From positions 5,882,501 to 5,946,500 of the forward strand of contig JANCRA010000010.1 of the NCBI GenBank assembly GCA_024362935.1: a stretch of DNA of 64,000 nucleotides, in the 5' to 3' direction. This document shows positions 1-13,721 of the stretch, one piece after another. The translations under genes were made by a program, and so were the position numbers. Origin of the DNA: Setophaga petechia (taxonomy: Eukaryota > Chordata > Aves > Passeriformes > Parulidae). The first letter of the stretch is position 1. Each line of letters begins with the position of its first letter. Below the pieces are notes generated by a model that searched no databases, was not told the origin of the DNA, and saw only the letters and a program-made list of their open reading frames with translations.

Positions 1-204
1 TGCCCTTCCAGAGAAAAATTCAAGCCAGAAAGACCATGGAAGGCCAACACTGGCCACCAGTGCTGCAGATGCTGAGTGCCAATCAGGTCCCATTCATGGA
101 GCCCATGGAGAGGCAGCTGTCACTGCTGGTGTGATCTCATCAGCACAAGGCTTAGGGCTCCTCCACAACCAGACAAGCAAAGTACTGATCTATTCCATGG
201 GGAT

Positions 205-352
205 GCCAATCCCTGGAAGTGCTCATGATCAGGCTGGATGGGGCTTTGAGCAACCTGGTCTAGTGGAAGGTGACCCTGCCCGTGGCAGAGGGGTTAGGGG
301 ATGAGATGAAGGTCCCTTCCAACGCAAATCGTTCTACGGTTCTATGATCTGA
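205..352 (+). mobile_element. CR1 LINE fragment (3' end)
   Basis: Matches the conserved 3' tail of avian CR1: CCTGGAAGTGCTCA…, GGCTGGATGGGGCTTTGAGC, CTGGTCTAGTGGAAGGTG, AAGGTCCCTTCCAACGCAA, ending in the terminal short direct repeat (TTCTACGGTTCTATGAT). It is 5'-truncated, non-coding, and lies antisense to BSN. Confidence 0.93.
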
Positions 353-2519
353 TGTCTCTGCAGGTTGGTCTGAGGCTCCTCCCTGAGGTTCCTCCCAGCT
401 GTGGCTCTGCAGCCATTCCTCTTGGCAGCTGCCCCAGTTTGAGCAGCTCACCCTGCCATCCTGCTCTCGTAGATGTGACAGCTCCACTCTTCATGGGACC
501 GCACTGGGAAGTGGATAAGGGAACAATCTCTATTAAAAATAGCTCTGCCAAAAAGATTGTGGAGCTCCACTCTGAAATGCCCCATGTCTTTCAAAGCAGG
601 GAGGAAGGCCAGGGTACAGAGGGAAGGCAGGAACCAAGGAAAGGCAAGCAGAGAAGGTCCTTGGGCTTTGCCAGCTGTGAGAGGTGCCTGCCAAGCCCCA
701 GAGACACTCAAACTGAGAGACTGGCATATGCTGACTTTGCATTTTCTCTTACTGGCTTTTCCTTCAGCACCTCTGGGATCTTACATGCTGAAGAGACCCT
801 GCTGACAGTCCTACACTCTGTGCTTCAATCTGAACCCCTGTGGAAAATCACTGTGAGGTTATGTCAGAAAGGCAGTGAAGGGATAACTGAATTTCCCTGA
901 GCTGTGGGAGAGCCCCATCCCTGCCACAGCCAGTGCCACGTGGAGCTGTGTGTGAGCACAGACCGTGCTGCAGCAGCCAGCGCAGCATTTGCCATCACAG
1001 CTCACAGTGGCTGCAGTGAACGCTCCAGCAGCAGCAGCTGTGAGCTGCCCAGCTCCCACATGCACATGAGGGAGAGAGAAATCCTGCCCACGGCAGCTGC
1101 GGGAAGGTGGAGGCAAGCAAAGCTGCCCATGCCAGTGGGAATGCCTCTGGCAAACCATTCTGAGCTCTTGGTTCCATCTTTAAGAGACCTCTGCAGCCCT
1201 ATCAACCCCAGCACTGACACCTGTCATGTGTCTGAGGGCTAAATCCCAGGGGGATTTAGGATGTGAGGGTGCTGAAGCTGAGGCCCCTCCCAGCCTTGTG
1301 CTGGTGACAAATGATCTGTCCCTCTCCCGCAGCGTTATCAGCTCGGTGTTTGGTTATCCCACAGCACCTCTGCTCCCTCTCACAGGGACTGGCTCTGAAG
1401 CAGCTTCCTCCTCCATATAACCTGGCCTCAAGCATTTCCCAGAGAACACGGCCAACGGGATTAAGCTGCCCCTGAGAAAAATGCAAACATTGGAGGAGCG
1501 GCTGCTTTGCTAACAGCTTGTAAATCCCCATTGAGATTAACCAGATCCCACGAAGATAATAATAATTAGGCTGTATTTAGTGCTTTACATGTCCAAACCC
1601 GTGGATGCCCAGGAAGCCAGGGTGCCCCTCGTTGGGGTGGAAAATGGGTAAGGAGCTTATGGCAAAGGCACAGCAGCTTCTGTCTGTCTCCACACTGAAA
1701 GATGCTGGAAACCTTGGCCCTGATCAGGGTGGGGATTGGGCTTTGCTTGGCACTGGGGCTTGCTGCCTTAGAACTGTGGTGGTGGGCATGGGAGGTTTAA
1801 CCAAGGGGAGCACAGCTATGGGGAGCACGGGCTGGTGAAGGCTGTGGCACACAGGGAAGATGGGCAACACTGCTGGGATACAGAGCAGGCTCCAGGCAGA
1901 GGAAAGTATCAATAATTAAGGAGAGGGATGAAACCAAAGTGTGCCTGAGATGCCATCTGAAATGAAGAGGCGCTGGCACGGCAGGGCACACTGGAACACA
2001 GCCAGCCAGAGGCAGGGGGGTGAGGCCACTGGGGGCTGCCCAGCCCAGCTGGTTATCAGCTTACAGCCTTTGAGGGTCACTGCCCTGATTCCTTGGGCTC
2101 CCTGCTTTCTTTGCCTCAAAACCCTGGGATTTCCACAAGAGTCACAGGAAAAGTGGGTTTCTGGAGAGACAATCAGTGCTGCTGGGGTCACAAGAGGCAG
2201 GACAGAGCCCTGGGGGCAGGACATGAGGGACTGAGGGAAGGCAGCTTTGTTTAAGACATTGCATCTAAGTGGGAATGACAATGCCAGGTTTCACCTGTAC
2301 ACGTGTGAGTGGCCTCAGGGGTTTGGTCACAATTCCTGCCAGCTCTGCTGAAGGGGCAGCAAGTGCTGTGCCCATGGCTGCCCCAGCTCCCCCGGGGTAG
2401 GGGGGTCAGCAGTGAGGGCTGCGGGGATGGGGGCGTGCCTGGCCTCCCCAGAGCTCCAGAGCTGGCTGGCAGGTGGCCACAGCCCTGCTGGCCAACCTCC
2501 ACCGGGTCTTACCCTGCAA

Positions 2520-2720
2520 TTGTTTCAATTTACTAATGGGCGACAACAAAACTGTAATTAACTAAAATAAAAGTCTTCCTGCATAATTCTGGTCAACGTT
2601 ACCACTTGGCAAGTTAATTAAATGCTCAATTCCCCCAGCGCCGCTGGGTTTTTTTAATGATGAAGCCAGAGAGCTTCAGCATCACAGTTAAACATGAATC
2701 CTCTGTTCAGTGACTTGGAG
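2520..2720. promoter_or_regulatory. Candidate conserved non-coding element
   Basis: AT-rich, non-repetitive block with several homeodomain-type cores (GTAATTAAC, GTTAATTAAATG, TTTTTTAATGATG) and no CR1 similarity. It contrasts with the G/C-rich flanks. The call rests on texture only; no alignment is available. Confidence 0.25.
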
Positions 2721-4370
2721 GTCTGAGAGGCTTGGTGGGAGCCAGTGGTGCCAGAAGCTTCCCCCCTTCCCCATTTAGCTGCTGGTTACCAGTCCCAGCA
2801 TCCCCATCAGTCCCTAGGCCCTTTGGCTCATGCTGTGCAGTGCCTGGAAGATGCTCAGCCATGCTCTTTATCCCCACACAAACTGCTCCCCACAATCTGA
2901 CCCCTGGGACTCTGCCCAGTTACTTATGCTCTTCAGCATTATTTTACACAAACAAAACAGTATCTATTAAAATACTGGGACAAAAACCTGTACAAAGTAA
3001 GATAAGCAGCATGAGGTACAAGTATCTCGCAAGCCAGATCTCATCTCCCAGCATTAAATGCAGTGAATCTCACCAGAATATTTCATTTATTTGCTGACAA
3101 AGTACTGTGCAGGGCTCATCACTGTGACAGATGGATGCCTGGAAAATACGGAAAACACTTCTGGTATCTGAATCAAGATCCAAATTAACAAGAACCTCAC
3201 AAAATCACTTCTCAAGCCCTCTTTTCAGCCCCACTAGCAGGAAAGCTCCCTTTAGGAGGGCTCCTGACAAGCAGACACCTTTCACACACCCTCCCACAGC
3301 AGAAATGGGGGCATCTCACTGTGTGATCCCAGTTCCCTAGCACTCTGCATCCTTGTGCTAAGAACACTGCAGCTCTGACCATGCTGTGCATGGTTTTAGC
3401 ACAGTGTTGAAGGAAAGGGACTAAGTCATGCTTGATCACTGGCTGCCAGGGCTGTTTCAGACCCACCTCAGGCAATGCCAGGGCTCTGCCTGGCAGGTTC
3501 CCCACCTTCTAGGTGCTCCTGTGCCCTTCCCTCTCTCAGCTCCCTCAGCCAGCAGCCTCCCCAGGCAACCCTGGTGCTCGCTCATTTCAGATGCAATGCC
3601 TGAACACTGGCTGATGCCCACTGCCCCTTGGATTCTGCCCATCTGCCAGCTGAACTCTCCAGAGCCCCCCCAAATCCCCTCCCCACACCTCTCCAAGCAC
3701 CTTTTACTGAGTTGCCAGAGGTTTGGGACACAGTGGGGAGAAGGGAGTGTGCTGACCAGTGCCAAAGGCTCTTCTCTGGGATTCCTAATTACATGTTGGA
3801 GGATGTACAACAAAATCTGACATGGGGATGTTCACAAAGGGTGCTCTGAACAATCGTGTGCCATCAGCAGACAACCACAGGCCTGGTTTTCCCTCCACCC
3901 CAGCCCTTATCTCTCCTAGGAGGCTGAGGCAGTGATGGGATTTGAAACGAGGGCAAGGAAACAAAGCGTGCACTGTGACGATGGAAGCACCAGAGATCAG
4001 GAGGAGAGATGGAGCACACAGAGGAGGTGCTTGTGAGATCTGCATCTGTGGTGGGAACAGACCACAGGGAATTCAGGTGCCCCAGTACCAGGAAGGGACT
4101 GAGACCAAGGGAAACTGGGGGCAGCATGCACAAAGGGGCATCCCTGGGGAGAGTGGGTTGTGTGTCCCACACCACCATTGACAGCCACCTCCAGGACAGA
4201 CAGGGCAGAAAGTGTGGGGCACTTTATTCCTTAATTGTGCCTTTTTTTGCTCTAAAACTACCTCAAAAACCCACTCAAGCTAGATGCAGAACTGTCTGCA
4301 TGTGTGTTTGCTAATGCACACATGCTAATGCAATGCTGTTTCTGAAGCTTAGCATGTGTGTAGATGCACA

Positions 4371-4390
4371 TATACATATATATATATAAT
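4371..4390. repeat. (TA)n microsatellite
   Basis: A short alternating TA run after a CATATACA lead-in, about 20 bp. It is likely polymorphic in length and has no further apparent role. Confidence 0.8.
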
Positions 4391-5587
4391 CTGTAAACAA
4401 AAAAGGAACTGCCAAGCAGTCAGCTCCAGGTCGTGTCTCTGGAGCCCAGTGGGCACACACTGATGCCTGCCAGGCTGGAGGAGCAAGTGGAGCTCCCCAG
4501 GCATCCTTCCCCTCACCCCCAGGGTGTAACACCACTCCCACCTACCGCCACAGCTCCAGCTCCATCTGCAGGGAAAGGCAGAGAGGGGACTGCACCCACC
4601 TCGGGCAGATGAGTCTCCTCAGCTGCCAACTGCTCCACACTAATTGACTTCATTACCATCAACTGGGCAAGTTTTAGCACAACCCCGGGCTTGCAGATCA
4701 GCTCCCCTGAAAGCCACCACAGTTATTTCAATCCCTTGCTATTTATAGCATTTGACTAAGCCACCCAGTGATGTGTTTTCCAGCAACAGACTATTCTTAT
4801 CTGTTCCTGTGGCCTGTCTCAGGCTGATGGAGCTGATGGTCCTTCCCCAGCTCTATTTTAAATGTGTGTGATGTATTGATGGCCTTCACACTGCAATAAT
4901 GTGATTAAAAGCAGCACAGGGTAATGGGATGAGCTCTGCCTCACAGGGCTTGTTTTCTGCCTCCCATCTGCTCCAGTTCATCCCTTCTCTGTGCTGGGAC
5001 CTCTCTCAGGTGGAAAATAGACACAGAAAGAGAGGATGGGAGAAGCTGCACACAATGGTTGTGCACTGGAGCTGCTGTCAGCATGTTGGGAGGGAAAGAC
5101 ATGGGCAGAGGCATCTCTGAGCCCTGTGACAGCTGCAGAGAAGATGGTGTGTATTGCACCAGTGCTCCCTCCCTAAATCTACCCAGAGGGGACCTGGAGC
5201 CAGGTGTCAGCTCCAAAACCCATCCCCTTTACTGGTGCCATGGAAAGGGGAGGGCAAGCAGAGATGGGCAGCCAGACAACAGCCAGGTGCCAAAGTGGCC
5301 ATCGCAGTCCTGTTCCTTGTCTGTCCCTTCCCCTTGCACATGTCTCATCCCAGGGATTATGCTCCATGCTCCTCCTGCAGTAGGGACGAACCAGCCCTGC
5401 ACTGCACAGCCTGAGGGTCAGCAAAACAGCTCCCATGGGGCCTCCCACCCTGCAGCTCCATCCTGCACACAGCCAGCGGAGGATTATTGCAGCTGAAAGT
5501 CTCTGACTGATGAGTAATAGCAACGCTACCCTCTGCTTGCCTTCGAGGAACAGCTGTGCCCTTGCCAAGTGCAGCTTACAGTGCTGC

Positions 5588-5695
5588 AGCAGCCGAGGCC
5601 GGCCGGGGAGCGAGGGGAAAGCGCCGCGCGCCTCTGCGGCCGCAGGAGCCGCACACGGGGCTGCCACCACCGCGGCCAGCCCGGCGCCTGCAAAC
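5588..5695. promoter_or_regulatory. Small CpG-dense cluster
   Basis: About 16 CpG in 110 bp, including GGCCGGCCGGGG, a GCGCCGCGCGCC core and a NotI-type GCGGCCGC. The surrounding kilobase is CpG-poor. There is no exon on either strand. It may be an intronic regulatory element; it is short for a promoter island. Confidence 0.35.
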
Positions 5696-5767
5696 CACAC
5701 CTGCCCTGACCTTGGGTCACAGCATCCCCTCCTGGCAGCACCTCCTGGGGCAGAAGTGGAGGCGGAA

Positions 5768-6180
5768 TCATAGAATTACGGGATTGTTTAGGTTGGAAAA
5801 GAGCTCTGAGTTGAACTGTTACCCCAGCACTGCCAAGGCCGCCACTAACCCACGTCCCAAGTGCCACATCTGCATGTCTTTTGAATCCCTCCAAGGGTGG
5901 TGATTCCACCACTTCCTTGAGGACGCTGTTTCAGTGCTTGACAAACTTTCTGCAAAGACATTTTTCCTAATAACTAATCTAAACCTCCCCTGGCACAACT
6001 TGAGGCTGTTTCCATTATCCTAGCACTTTTTACTTGGGAAAAGAGACCAACCCCCTCCTGGCTACAATGTCATTTCAGGTAGCTGCAGAGAGTTGAAGTT
6101 TCTCCCTGAGCCTCCTTTTCTCCAGGCTGAGCCCCCCCAGCTCCTCAGTTGTGTTTCAGGCCCCTCCCCTGCACTGCTGC
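5768..6180 (-). mobile_element. CR1 LINE fragment (older, longer copy)
   Basis: Reverse-oriented CR1. It starts with the inverted tail (CATAGAATTACGGGATTG, GGTTGGAAAAGAGCTCTGAG) and continues through CACTGCCAAGGCCGCCACTAAC, CCTAATAACTAATCTAAACC, TCCCCTGGCACAACTTGAGG and CTGAGCCTCCTTTTCTCCAGG. It is about 400 bp, 5'-truncated, with several substitutions. The left edge is clear; the right edge is approximate. Confidence 0.93.
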
Positions 6181-6688
6181 CTGCTGCAGTAAATAGATGG
6201 ACTTTTTGGAGTGCTGACCTGTGGACAGGTATCCTGCTCTGCTGTCCCAGGGCTCCCAGCAAGGGTCCTTCCCAAATCTGCCTTGACAGAAGCTGAGGAA
6301 AATGCCACAACTTTTCCATGCTGTCAGGAACTATGGTGTTAGTCAAGCTCAGATTACTTTTTGATATTGTTATTTCACTGTTGGACCCCAAAAATTTTAT
6401 TCCACAGAACTAGGAAAGCAGCTCACTTTGACCCAAATGCCAAGGGTCCAGTTGGACAACCTGTTTGGGACATCTGTCTGGGACCCCAGAATAAACCCCT
6501 GGCTCTAGCATCCAGCTGAAGCCCCCACAGCCAGCAGCTCCCACCCTGGAAGCTTCTCATCACCTGCATCCCTGTGTGGCCATAGCCATGAGCCAGGTTC
6601 CCCCTGCTCATCCCTCCCCATCTTCCATTCCCTCCAAAATTAGGGCAGCTGCTGTGGCAGGAAGCACCTTCTGTATTTTTGGAGCTTG

Positions 6689-6710
6689 AAAAAAAAAAAA
6701 GAAAAAAAAA
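6689..6710. repeat. Interrupted poly-A tract
   Basis: A12, G, A9. A low-complexity run with no recognisable retroposon body next to it. Confidence 0.85.
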
Positions 6711-8224
6711 TCCTTTTTGAGCAGCAAGAATGTTTCTAAGTCAAAGGATTTAAACTATTTTCCAATCAAGGAAGTGTATTTCCAAACGAGCTGAAGGCGA
6801 GAGCCTGGGTGCTGTGTGGGCTGTGTGAAGGGGCTGCTAAAAAAGGGTACACAGCTGTCCAAAATTTGGAAACCGGTGCTTTTGCAGAATATATATAGAC
6901 ATCCCTCCCCACTCAACATATTTCCTTCCAGTTCATTAGATTAAAAAAAAAATTAAAAATAATCAGTAGGATATTGAGGAGAGCACTTTGATGCTTTTGG
7001 CTTGTCTAAAAGCCATGGGAGCGATTGCCAGGGCAGTGGGTGAGCATCCCTTGCCCTGGGAATGGCCTGCTGAGCAGCAGGGTCACTGCCATGCTCCTGC
7101 ACTGACACAGACATCCAGAAAGGAACCAGCTGCCTTTGGGAACGGGAAGCAGAGGTGCCAGCTCCCAGCAGGGCAATGGTGGTGGAGATAAACACGAGTG
7201 GGTTTCCCTGGAGATGGTGAGGAGGGGCCATTCTCTCTGTGACTATCAGCCCCTCCCATCTGCACCCGGTCACCCCTCAGCACTTTGGTCCAAATTTCAC
7301 ATTTCACCCTTGATTTCCCACAGTTGCCACCACTGGGTAGCAGCTTTGACACTCATTTATCTCTGCTGTTATTTCCAGTCTGGATGTGCTCATGTTTTTT
7401 CTTGGCCATTGGCTCTGACCACACATCTTCTGCTACCTTGACCATTACCTGATGTTTCCTTCTGCAATAAGCAGGTGGAGATAAAACTGCCCCTGGTCTG
7501 GGGTGGACTCAGGATGGAGAATCTTTCCAGAGAAGTGGGAGAAAAGCCATGTCCAGGCTGGACAGCTGGAGGTGCAATGATGGGAGGTGACACGTGAGCA
7601 TGTGCTGAGTATTTAAGAAAAAGAAAAATAGGAGGAAAAAGAGAGCAAATCTGATGCTGAAAGCAGTTTTCATTTTCTTTTTCACTGAGCCTGACTATTC
7701 CTCTGTTTCATCTCAGAGAAAGAACTAAATTAACTACCAGCTCAGTTCCGAGAGACTGGATCCAAATGGATGAAGTATTAAGAAGATTTTCTGTTCACAA
7801 TAAAATCCAGGCAACAGTATTAAAGCAGCAGAGGGTTTGGTCTGCTTTTCACAGATTAGCTATGGCTGTCCCAAGGACAGCAAGCTCTAATTTTCCCATT
7901 TTGCTCCAACGTGACATTTATGGAGCTGTCTGGATCATTCACAGTCATTGCAGACCAGACTGGGAGAACCATCATCTAACCAAGTAGAAGAGAGGAGCAC
8001 AGCTCTTGTCCTCCACCATGTCCAAGCTCCCTGTCCCTTGTCACCCACACACAGACCAGTTGTTCCCAGCACAGCCTCCCTGAGGACTGCTGGGCTCCTG
8101 CTCTGCCACTGCCAGGGGTGCACCCTCTGAGAAGCTGCATCTCCTCAGCAGGCTCCAGTGCCACCCAGCACAGCTCCCCCTCCAGCAGCCAAACCCACGA
8201 GCACTGAGCCAGGAGTCTACTCTC

Positions 8225-8440
8225 CTCAAGTGATAACAAAGTAATATATTGTTCATTTTTGTCTGAATCGATCTGGGCATGCATTGTAATTTACTCTGTG
8301 ATCGGGTACTCCTTAACGAGATTTATCAGCCTGCCAACCAGCCTTATCTTTAACAGTGCCCATTATCAGGATGTATTTCTCAGCCAAGGTTAGCAGCAGC
8401 AGAGCATCTCTGAACACCAGCTGCATGGTAATAACCCCAC
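8225..8440. promoter_or_regulatory. Candidate conserved non-coding element
   Basis: A block with GATA-type cores on both strands (GATAAC, TTATCA, CTTATCT, TTATCA), the palindrome-like AATCGATCTGGGCATGCATT, and retained CpGs in an AT-rich setting. No coding frame or repeat similarity. It could be an intronic enhancer; this is inference from motif density. Confidence 0.25.
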
Positions 8441-11400
8441 AATAACGCCCAGGAGCTGTGAAGCAGGTCCAGCAGAGCCCATATCAGTCACCATGGGTCC
8501 CACTCCCATGGTGTAGGTGCAAGGTGCTCCTCCTGGCTATTTCACACACGTGTGACACAGGAACTGTGACTCCTCAGAAGCCATTTGAACCTGCATGCAG
8601 AAGATTTCAAGTCTGCAGCAAAAATAATGCCTGCTAAGGGAAACCTAGCCAACTCTGCAGAAAACAAATACAATACTCTATGTGGTTTTCCAACTGAATG
8701 GAAGAAAATCCAAGAACAGCTAAGTTTATCAGAGGAGTCTTATTTAACCAAAACCTTCTTTTTTCACAGGCACTAGTGTTGACTAAAATATCCAGCCATA
8801 CAACTAGCAATTTGCTGCATCTGATAAAAGCAGATTCAAGCTGTCTGATTGCTCTGTTTTAAATTGCAGAGAGCCCCAAGTGTCTATCAGACACTCATTT
8901 CCAAACCAGAAGAAAATCAGCATCTCGGGAAGCTTCAGCTTCCTCCCCCTAGGAGCTGCTTCCCCTGTCCCCTCACCCCAAAGCAGTCCAGCAGCAGCAA
9001 ACTGGGTCTGAACCTCTTTCATGATCACAAGGGATCATTTCAAAGCAGGCTGGGGAGCCATCAGTGCTATCTATGGCTTGGGAGCTGAGGAAATCACAAA
9101 CCAATATCTTGCAGTACCTGCACATAAAGCTTTCCAGGCTTTAAATATAGCTATATTTTTTAATATTTTCCCAAGAGACAACCCTATGTTGGCAGAGACC
9201 AAAACCCCCACATGGAGGTGGCTGAGGGTACTCAGGGCTCTACTGCTAAGAGCCACCAAACCCCTTTTCCCATGGGGAGCAGATCCCTGCACTCCTGCAC
9301 TGGAGGAGAGAGCTGCATCCATTTTTGCCCTGAACTGCATGTGTGCCTAGAGAACTGGATGTTTTGGTTTCTGTGGGCAGTGCTGCTTGACCACATTAAA
9401 TGACTGCTGCTTCAAAAAAGCCCATGAACCCCGCTCCAGGCTTCAGGGCTGTGAGTCCTAATTCCAGCAGCAGAAATATTTTAATTAAATGAACTACCTT
9501 TATGGAATAAATCAAGTGATAAGCTTGAAAAATTAACTCCCATAATCTTTCATGCTGCTGTGCAGGTCAATAAACTATTACACTAAAAGGCTGGGAAACG
9601 TTCTAGAAACATGAGTTGTTACAATGGAGATGGATGGGCCATTTTACTTCCCAAATTATATACAGCAGCATTTTTCCACACTCATGCCTTGCACACCCTC
9701 TCCCATCCCCTCACCTGTTGCCCATGGCAGAGCTGGAGTGGCAGGGCCAGCATCTCCCACCCATCCTCCCCAGGACCATCCCCTGTCCTCACCTTGAGTG
9801 TTTCCTGACTCCTTCCAGCCCACATTTTGGGCACTTTGATGGAGTCAGGAATCATGAGCTGCCTACAGAAGGACAATGTGTCTTGGTGGGGCCAATTCAA
9901 TTTTCATCAGCTTCGGAACTTATTTTAAACTTAGGATTCTTTGGAAAACCACCTTATTTTAACTTAAATCTCTGTTAGGAAGAGCTGATAGCCACCCAGC
10001 TGGCACGGGGTGATTTGATACCCTGACCTGGATGGGTGTTCCCACCAACAGTGCCCAGTCTCTCCAGAGCCAGGAGTAGGAACTGCTACAGCTGCTGGGG
10101 TGGAAGAGCTGCAATTTTCCATCTCAAGAGTAAACGCAGCAAGAATGAAGCTGAGAAGCCAAAAGGGAATGAAATGGTGAAGTTCACATAAAATGGTTGC
10201 TTAAAGAAATTTAGAAAATCATATGAATCACGTATTTACTCAATTTAATATGAACTGTGAAGGCATTTCCTTCCCCAGCTACCCTTTCTGCAGACAGACA
10301 GATGCCTGTGGGACTTTGTGGCTCCTGAAGCCACAAGAGGAACCACCTCACTTAAACTCTTTAAGTAATTTAAGAAACTCCACTTTAAGAGTAGTTCTGT
10401 AGGGCCACTGCAGAAACCTGCTCCTCTAAAGGCTGGCAACACTCCCCTGACTTTCAGCCCGAAGAAAAACCCAGATTTGTTAAAAATACTTCTGCCTAGT
10501 TCTAGTGTGCTCCTCTTCTCCTCATGTCCTATTTGCTCTCGGCAAACAGATGACTGTTGGTCATACTTAACAGCTCTGAGTAAACCAGGGAATTATGTAA
10601 AGAGGGGAATTTCACAGCTCCTTCGCAGAGCCAGCGCGGGTGTTTGTTCCCAGCAGCCAGTGGGATGTGCTGCCGCAGCTCCCTCGCCCGGGCCGGGCTC
10701 AGCCCTGCACACCCGGGATCAGCCCCACAGCCTGACCCTGCCCTGGCTCAAACACAGCCCACACCTGCAGAGCCATGGGCAAACACACCCCACCAGCCTG
10801 GCCTCACACCCACACTTTGTGGGGTTATTCCCAAACCAAATACCTCTAGGATTGCTTTTCTTAGAGAATATTTTGTCTCTGAGTCAACCAAACCCCTCTG
10901 AAATCAATGCTTACTGCTTCCACAGGCTTGGGAACCAGGTGCTTTTTGAGCTCCAAACAATTAAAATATCCTAACCTCAAAAAAAGCCCTAAAATAGCCC
11001 TTCATGTCAGAGCTCAGAGACTGCTACTTATCTCCCAGTCATGACACAAATAATGGCCAAAGACTGCTAGCTATGGGACAATACAAAGCATTCAGTGATC
11101 CCATCTAAAAATCCCAAAACAGATCTCTGAAATTAAGAAATTCCTATTATCACTCCCAAAAGTGTCTCCAATTCCCCCAAACCTTCCCTTTGTGTTCCAG
11201 TGTTTTGCTGAACTCTCTCTTCCTGTACCCCATGGCAATGAGGTCTCTGGGCTAACTGTGCAAAACATCTTCTCCCCACCTCACCCTTCTTCTGGGTTTT
11301 GTGTTGTGAAAAACACAAAAGCAGTCAGAGGATTGTGCTCTGCCATGTGTTAGGACACCAACTTAGTGATTCCCACTCTGTCCTGGGTGCAGGAATTCAC

Positions 11401-13339
11401 ATTTTTGGTGCAAAGAGGCCCCCAGAAAATCTGCCTTTGAGGCTTTTCATCATTCCAGGGAAAAGGGTGGTGGAGGTGGTCCTATATCTATTTCCTTACA
11501 GTAACTCCTTCACAAGGAAATCACAGGAGAGGGCATCAAGGGATGAGAGCAGCATGAAGAACTTGGGCTGCTCTCCAGATACTTAAGGTCTCCTAATGTA
11601 GGGTCTATTTCACTTAAACTATCTAAAATTTGGGCATCCAGTCTCAGCAAGTCACCATCTGCCCCAGGTGGGAGATGAGCATCTCCAGGATGAGAAGCCA
11701 AATCCCTTGCAAGGCATCACCCTGAGTGGGTACCACTCCTTCCATCAGCTTGGAGAGATAAACCAGAAACTGGGGCGGGGAGAGGGGCAGGTGAACCCTC
11801 CCCTTCCCTTGCCAGCTCCGCGGCACGGCCAGCAGAGGGTCCCTGTGCCGAGCAGCCTGGGCAGAGCAGAGGCTCCCCGAGCGCGGCACCGCTCACCCGC
11901 AGCACGCTGCCTTATTTTAGCAGGCAGAGCAGATGGCAGTGGGAAGATGAGGAGGCAAAGCAGCAGTGAAGAGAACGCTTTGGAAATAAAACCTCATGCT
12001 CTGCTGAGGGGGTCTGGTGCATTTGGATGGCTGTAGCCAGAATGAGCTTTGAGGCAGCTCAAGGGTTCGCTGGTGGGGGACCTATAGCCATGGAGAGGAG
12101 AGACAGGGAAAAGCCTGCCCTGGTTCCCAAATACTGCTTGGCACAGACAGGGACAGCTGGCGCTGGCTCAGCATGGCCTCAGTGAGGCAGAAACAGAACT
12201 GAAATAATCCTCAGCAAAGGAGGCAGAGCCCTTGCAGAGGCTTCCAGCCCTGGTGAGAGGGTGCTTGGGCTCCACTGGCTCCTGCCCATGGGGCTGGGGG
12301 AAGCTGGGACTGTTCCCTTCCCCTGTATCACCATGAATTTTTCATGGCTGAGCCTGAACAGCTCTCGGGGCTGAATCTTCCCTGCCTGAAACACAGGAGA
12401 TGCTCTGCAGAGCACCCTGGGCTTTGCACCTCTCTGAGACTCTGCAGAGCTGGGGACCACGGCAGCAGCACGCAGGGAGCAGCCCAGCACTGAGCCTGGA
12501 CTGCAGGCCATGCTGGGGATGATGGTTTAATCACTCGTGCCCTGTGCCACTGCCAGCACAGCCCCCCTGTGCCCCACAGCACGGCTGCCAGGATGCCCAG
12601 AGACACCATCCACATGGGACAAGAGCTGTGACATCCCAGCTCTTGTCCCCTGTCCCCTGCCCCTGTCACATCCCCTGTGACCAGCAGCACAAAGCACAGC
12701 AGTAACCACAGCCGTGTCCCCCAGATCCCCGTGCCTGCACCGTGCCATCCAACACACAAAATGTAACCAGAGCAGCTGCGCCTTTCAAATTGTTTCTCTT
12801 CCAAACACCTCAGAAAGTTGTTTAACTTGCAAAGTATTACCTGGGGCTTTCTCATCAGATTCTTAATTAGATGAAACGATTTGCTTTGTTGGGGAATTGC
12901 TTCCAGAAGCTCCTAAAGAGCTTTAAAATCAGCTCTAGGAACAGCCTCAGAAGGGAAATGCATTTCAGCTGGGCAGCAAGTCCCGCCGTGGGGCACACCT
13001 CTGCCCACCCCACCCCAGCAAATTCTATTCTGCCACACAAAGAACTGAAGCAATTTTTAAGAAAAAGTTTGGTATTTCCTTCTGTTGGTGCAGGAGGGTC
13101 CCTTGGCTGAGCTTCCCAAGCTGCTGTTTTCAGGCTGGGGGCCCATTTAATTCCTGGATTCCTGGCATTGTCCTTGCTGGGAATTCCAGCTCCCCGCTGC
13201 TCTCAGCGCACCTGTGCTTGGCTGTGACTGCATCAGGACTATAAACCAACCACCATTCAGTCTGCAAACAACAATTTAACAACCAGTGCTAAATCCAAGG
13301 AGGATGTTTTTTTCAAAGAGAAGGTGCCAGCATTCCTGT

Positions 13340-13620
13340 TAATGAGCTGCTTACTTATAACAGCTCATTTTGTGTACTGCGTAGAAGATCTCACTTCTCT
13401 AGGTGCCATCTGAAGCAACATATTTAGAAACTCTTGGCGAAGTGCAAAGGAATAAATAATTTTGGATGTCCTTTTGCCAGAGGGCAGGCACATGAGTTCC
13501 CACTCAGTTTCCTGAGGGTGTGGCTACGCTCCCGTTTTAAACTTTGTGTAAATTTCTTATCAATTTTCTTATGCCTGGCCAGGATTGCCTTTAAAATTTG
13601 GGGAATTTTACATTAAAATT
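13340..13620. promoter_or_regulatory. Candidate conserved non-coding element
   Basis: Non-repetitive block from GAGCTGCTTACTTATAACAG to ATTAAAATTAATTGGG, directly before a CR1 insertion. It carries AT-rich homeodomain-like cores and a few retained CpGs. A 60-residue frame inside it has no recognisable domain. The call rests on texture. Confidence 0.2.
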
Positions 13621-13721
13621 AATTGGGTGGCAGAGCAGCCACTTGCAGGTGGAACCCCATATCATCACCCCCAATGCTGGAGGTGATCAGTCCCAAGCAG
13701 ATGCCGGCATTCCCTCTGGGA

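Noticed and set aside
352..900. A 182-codon plus-strand frame next to a CR1 end
   Set aside because: No recognisable domain. It starts at the edge of the CR1 terminal repeat and has no promoter or splice logic.
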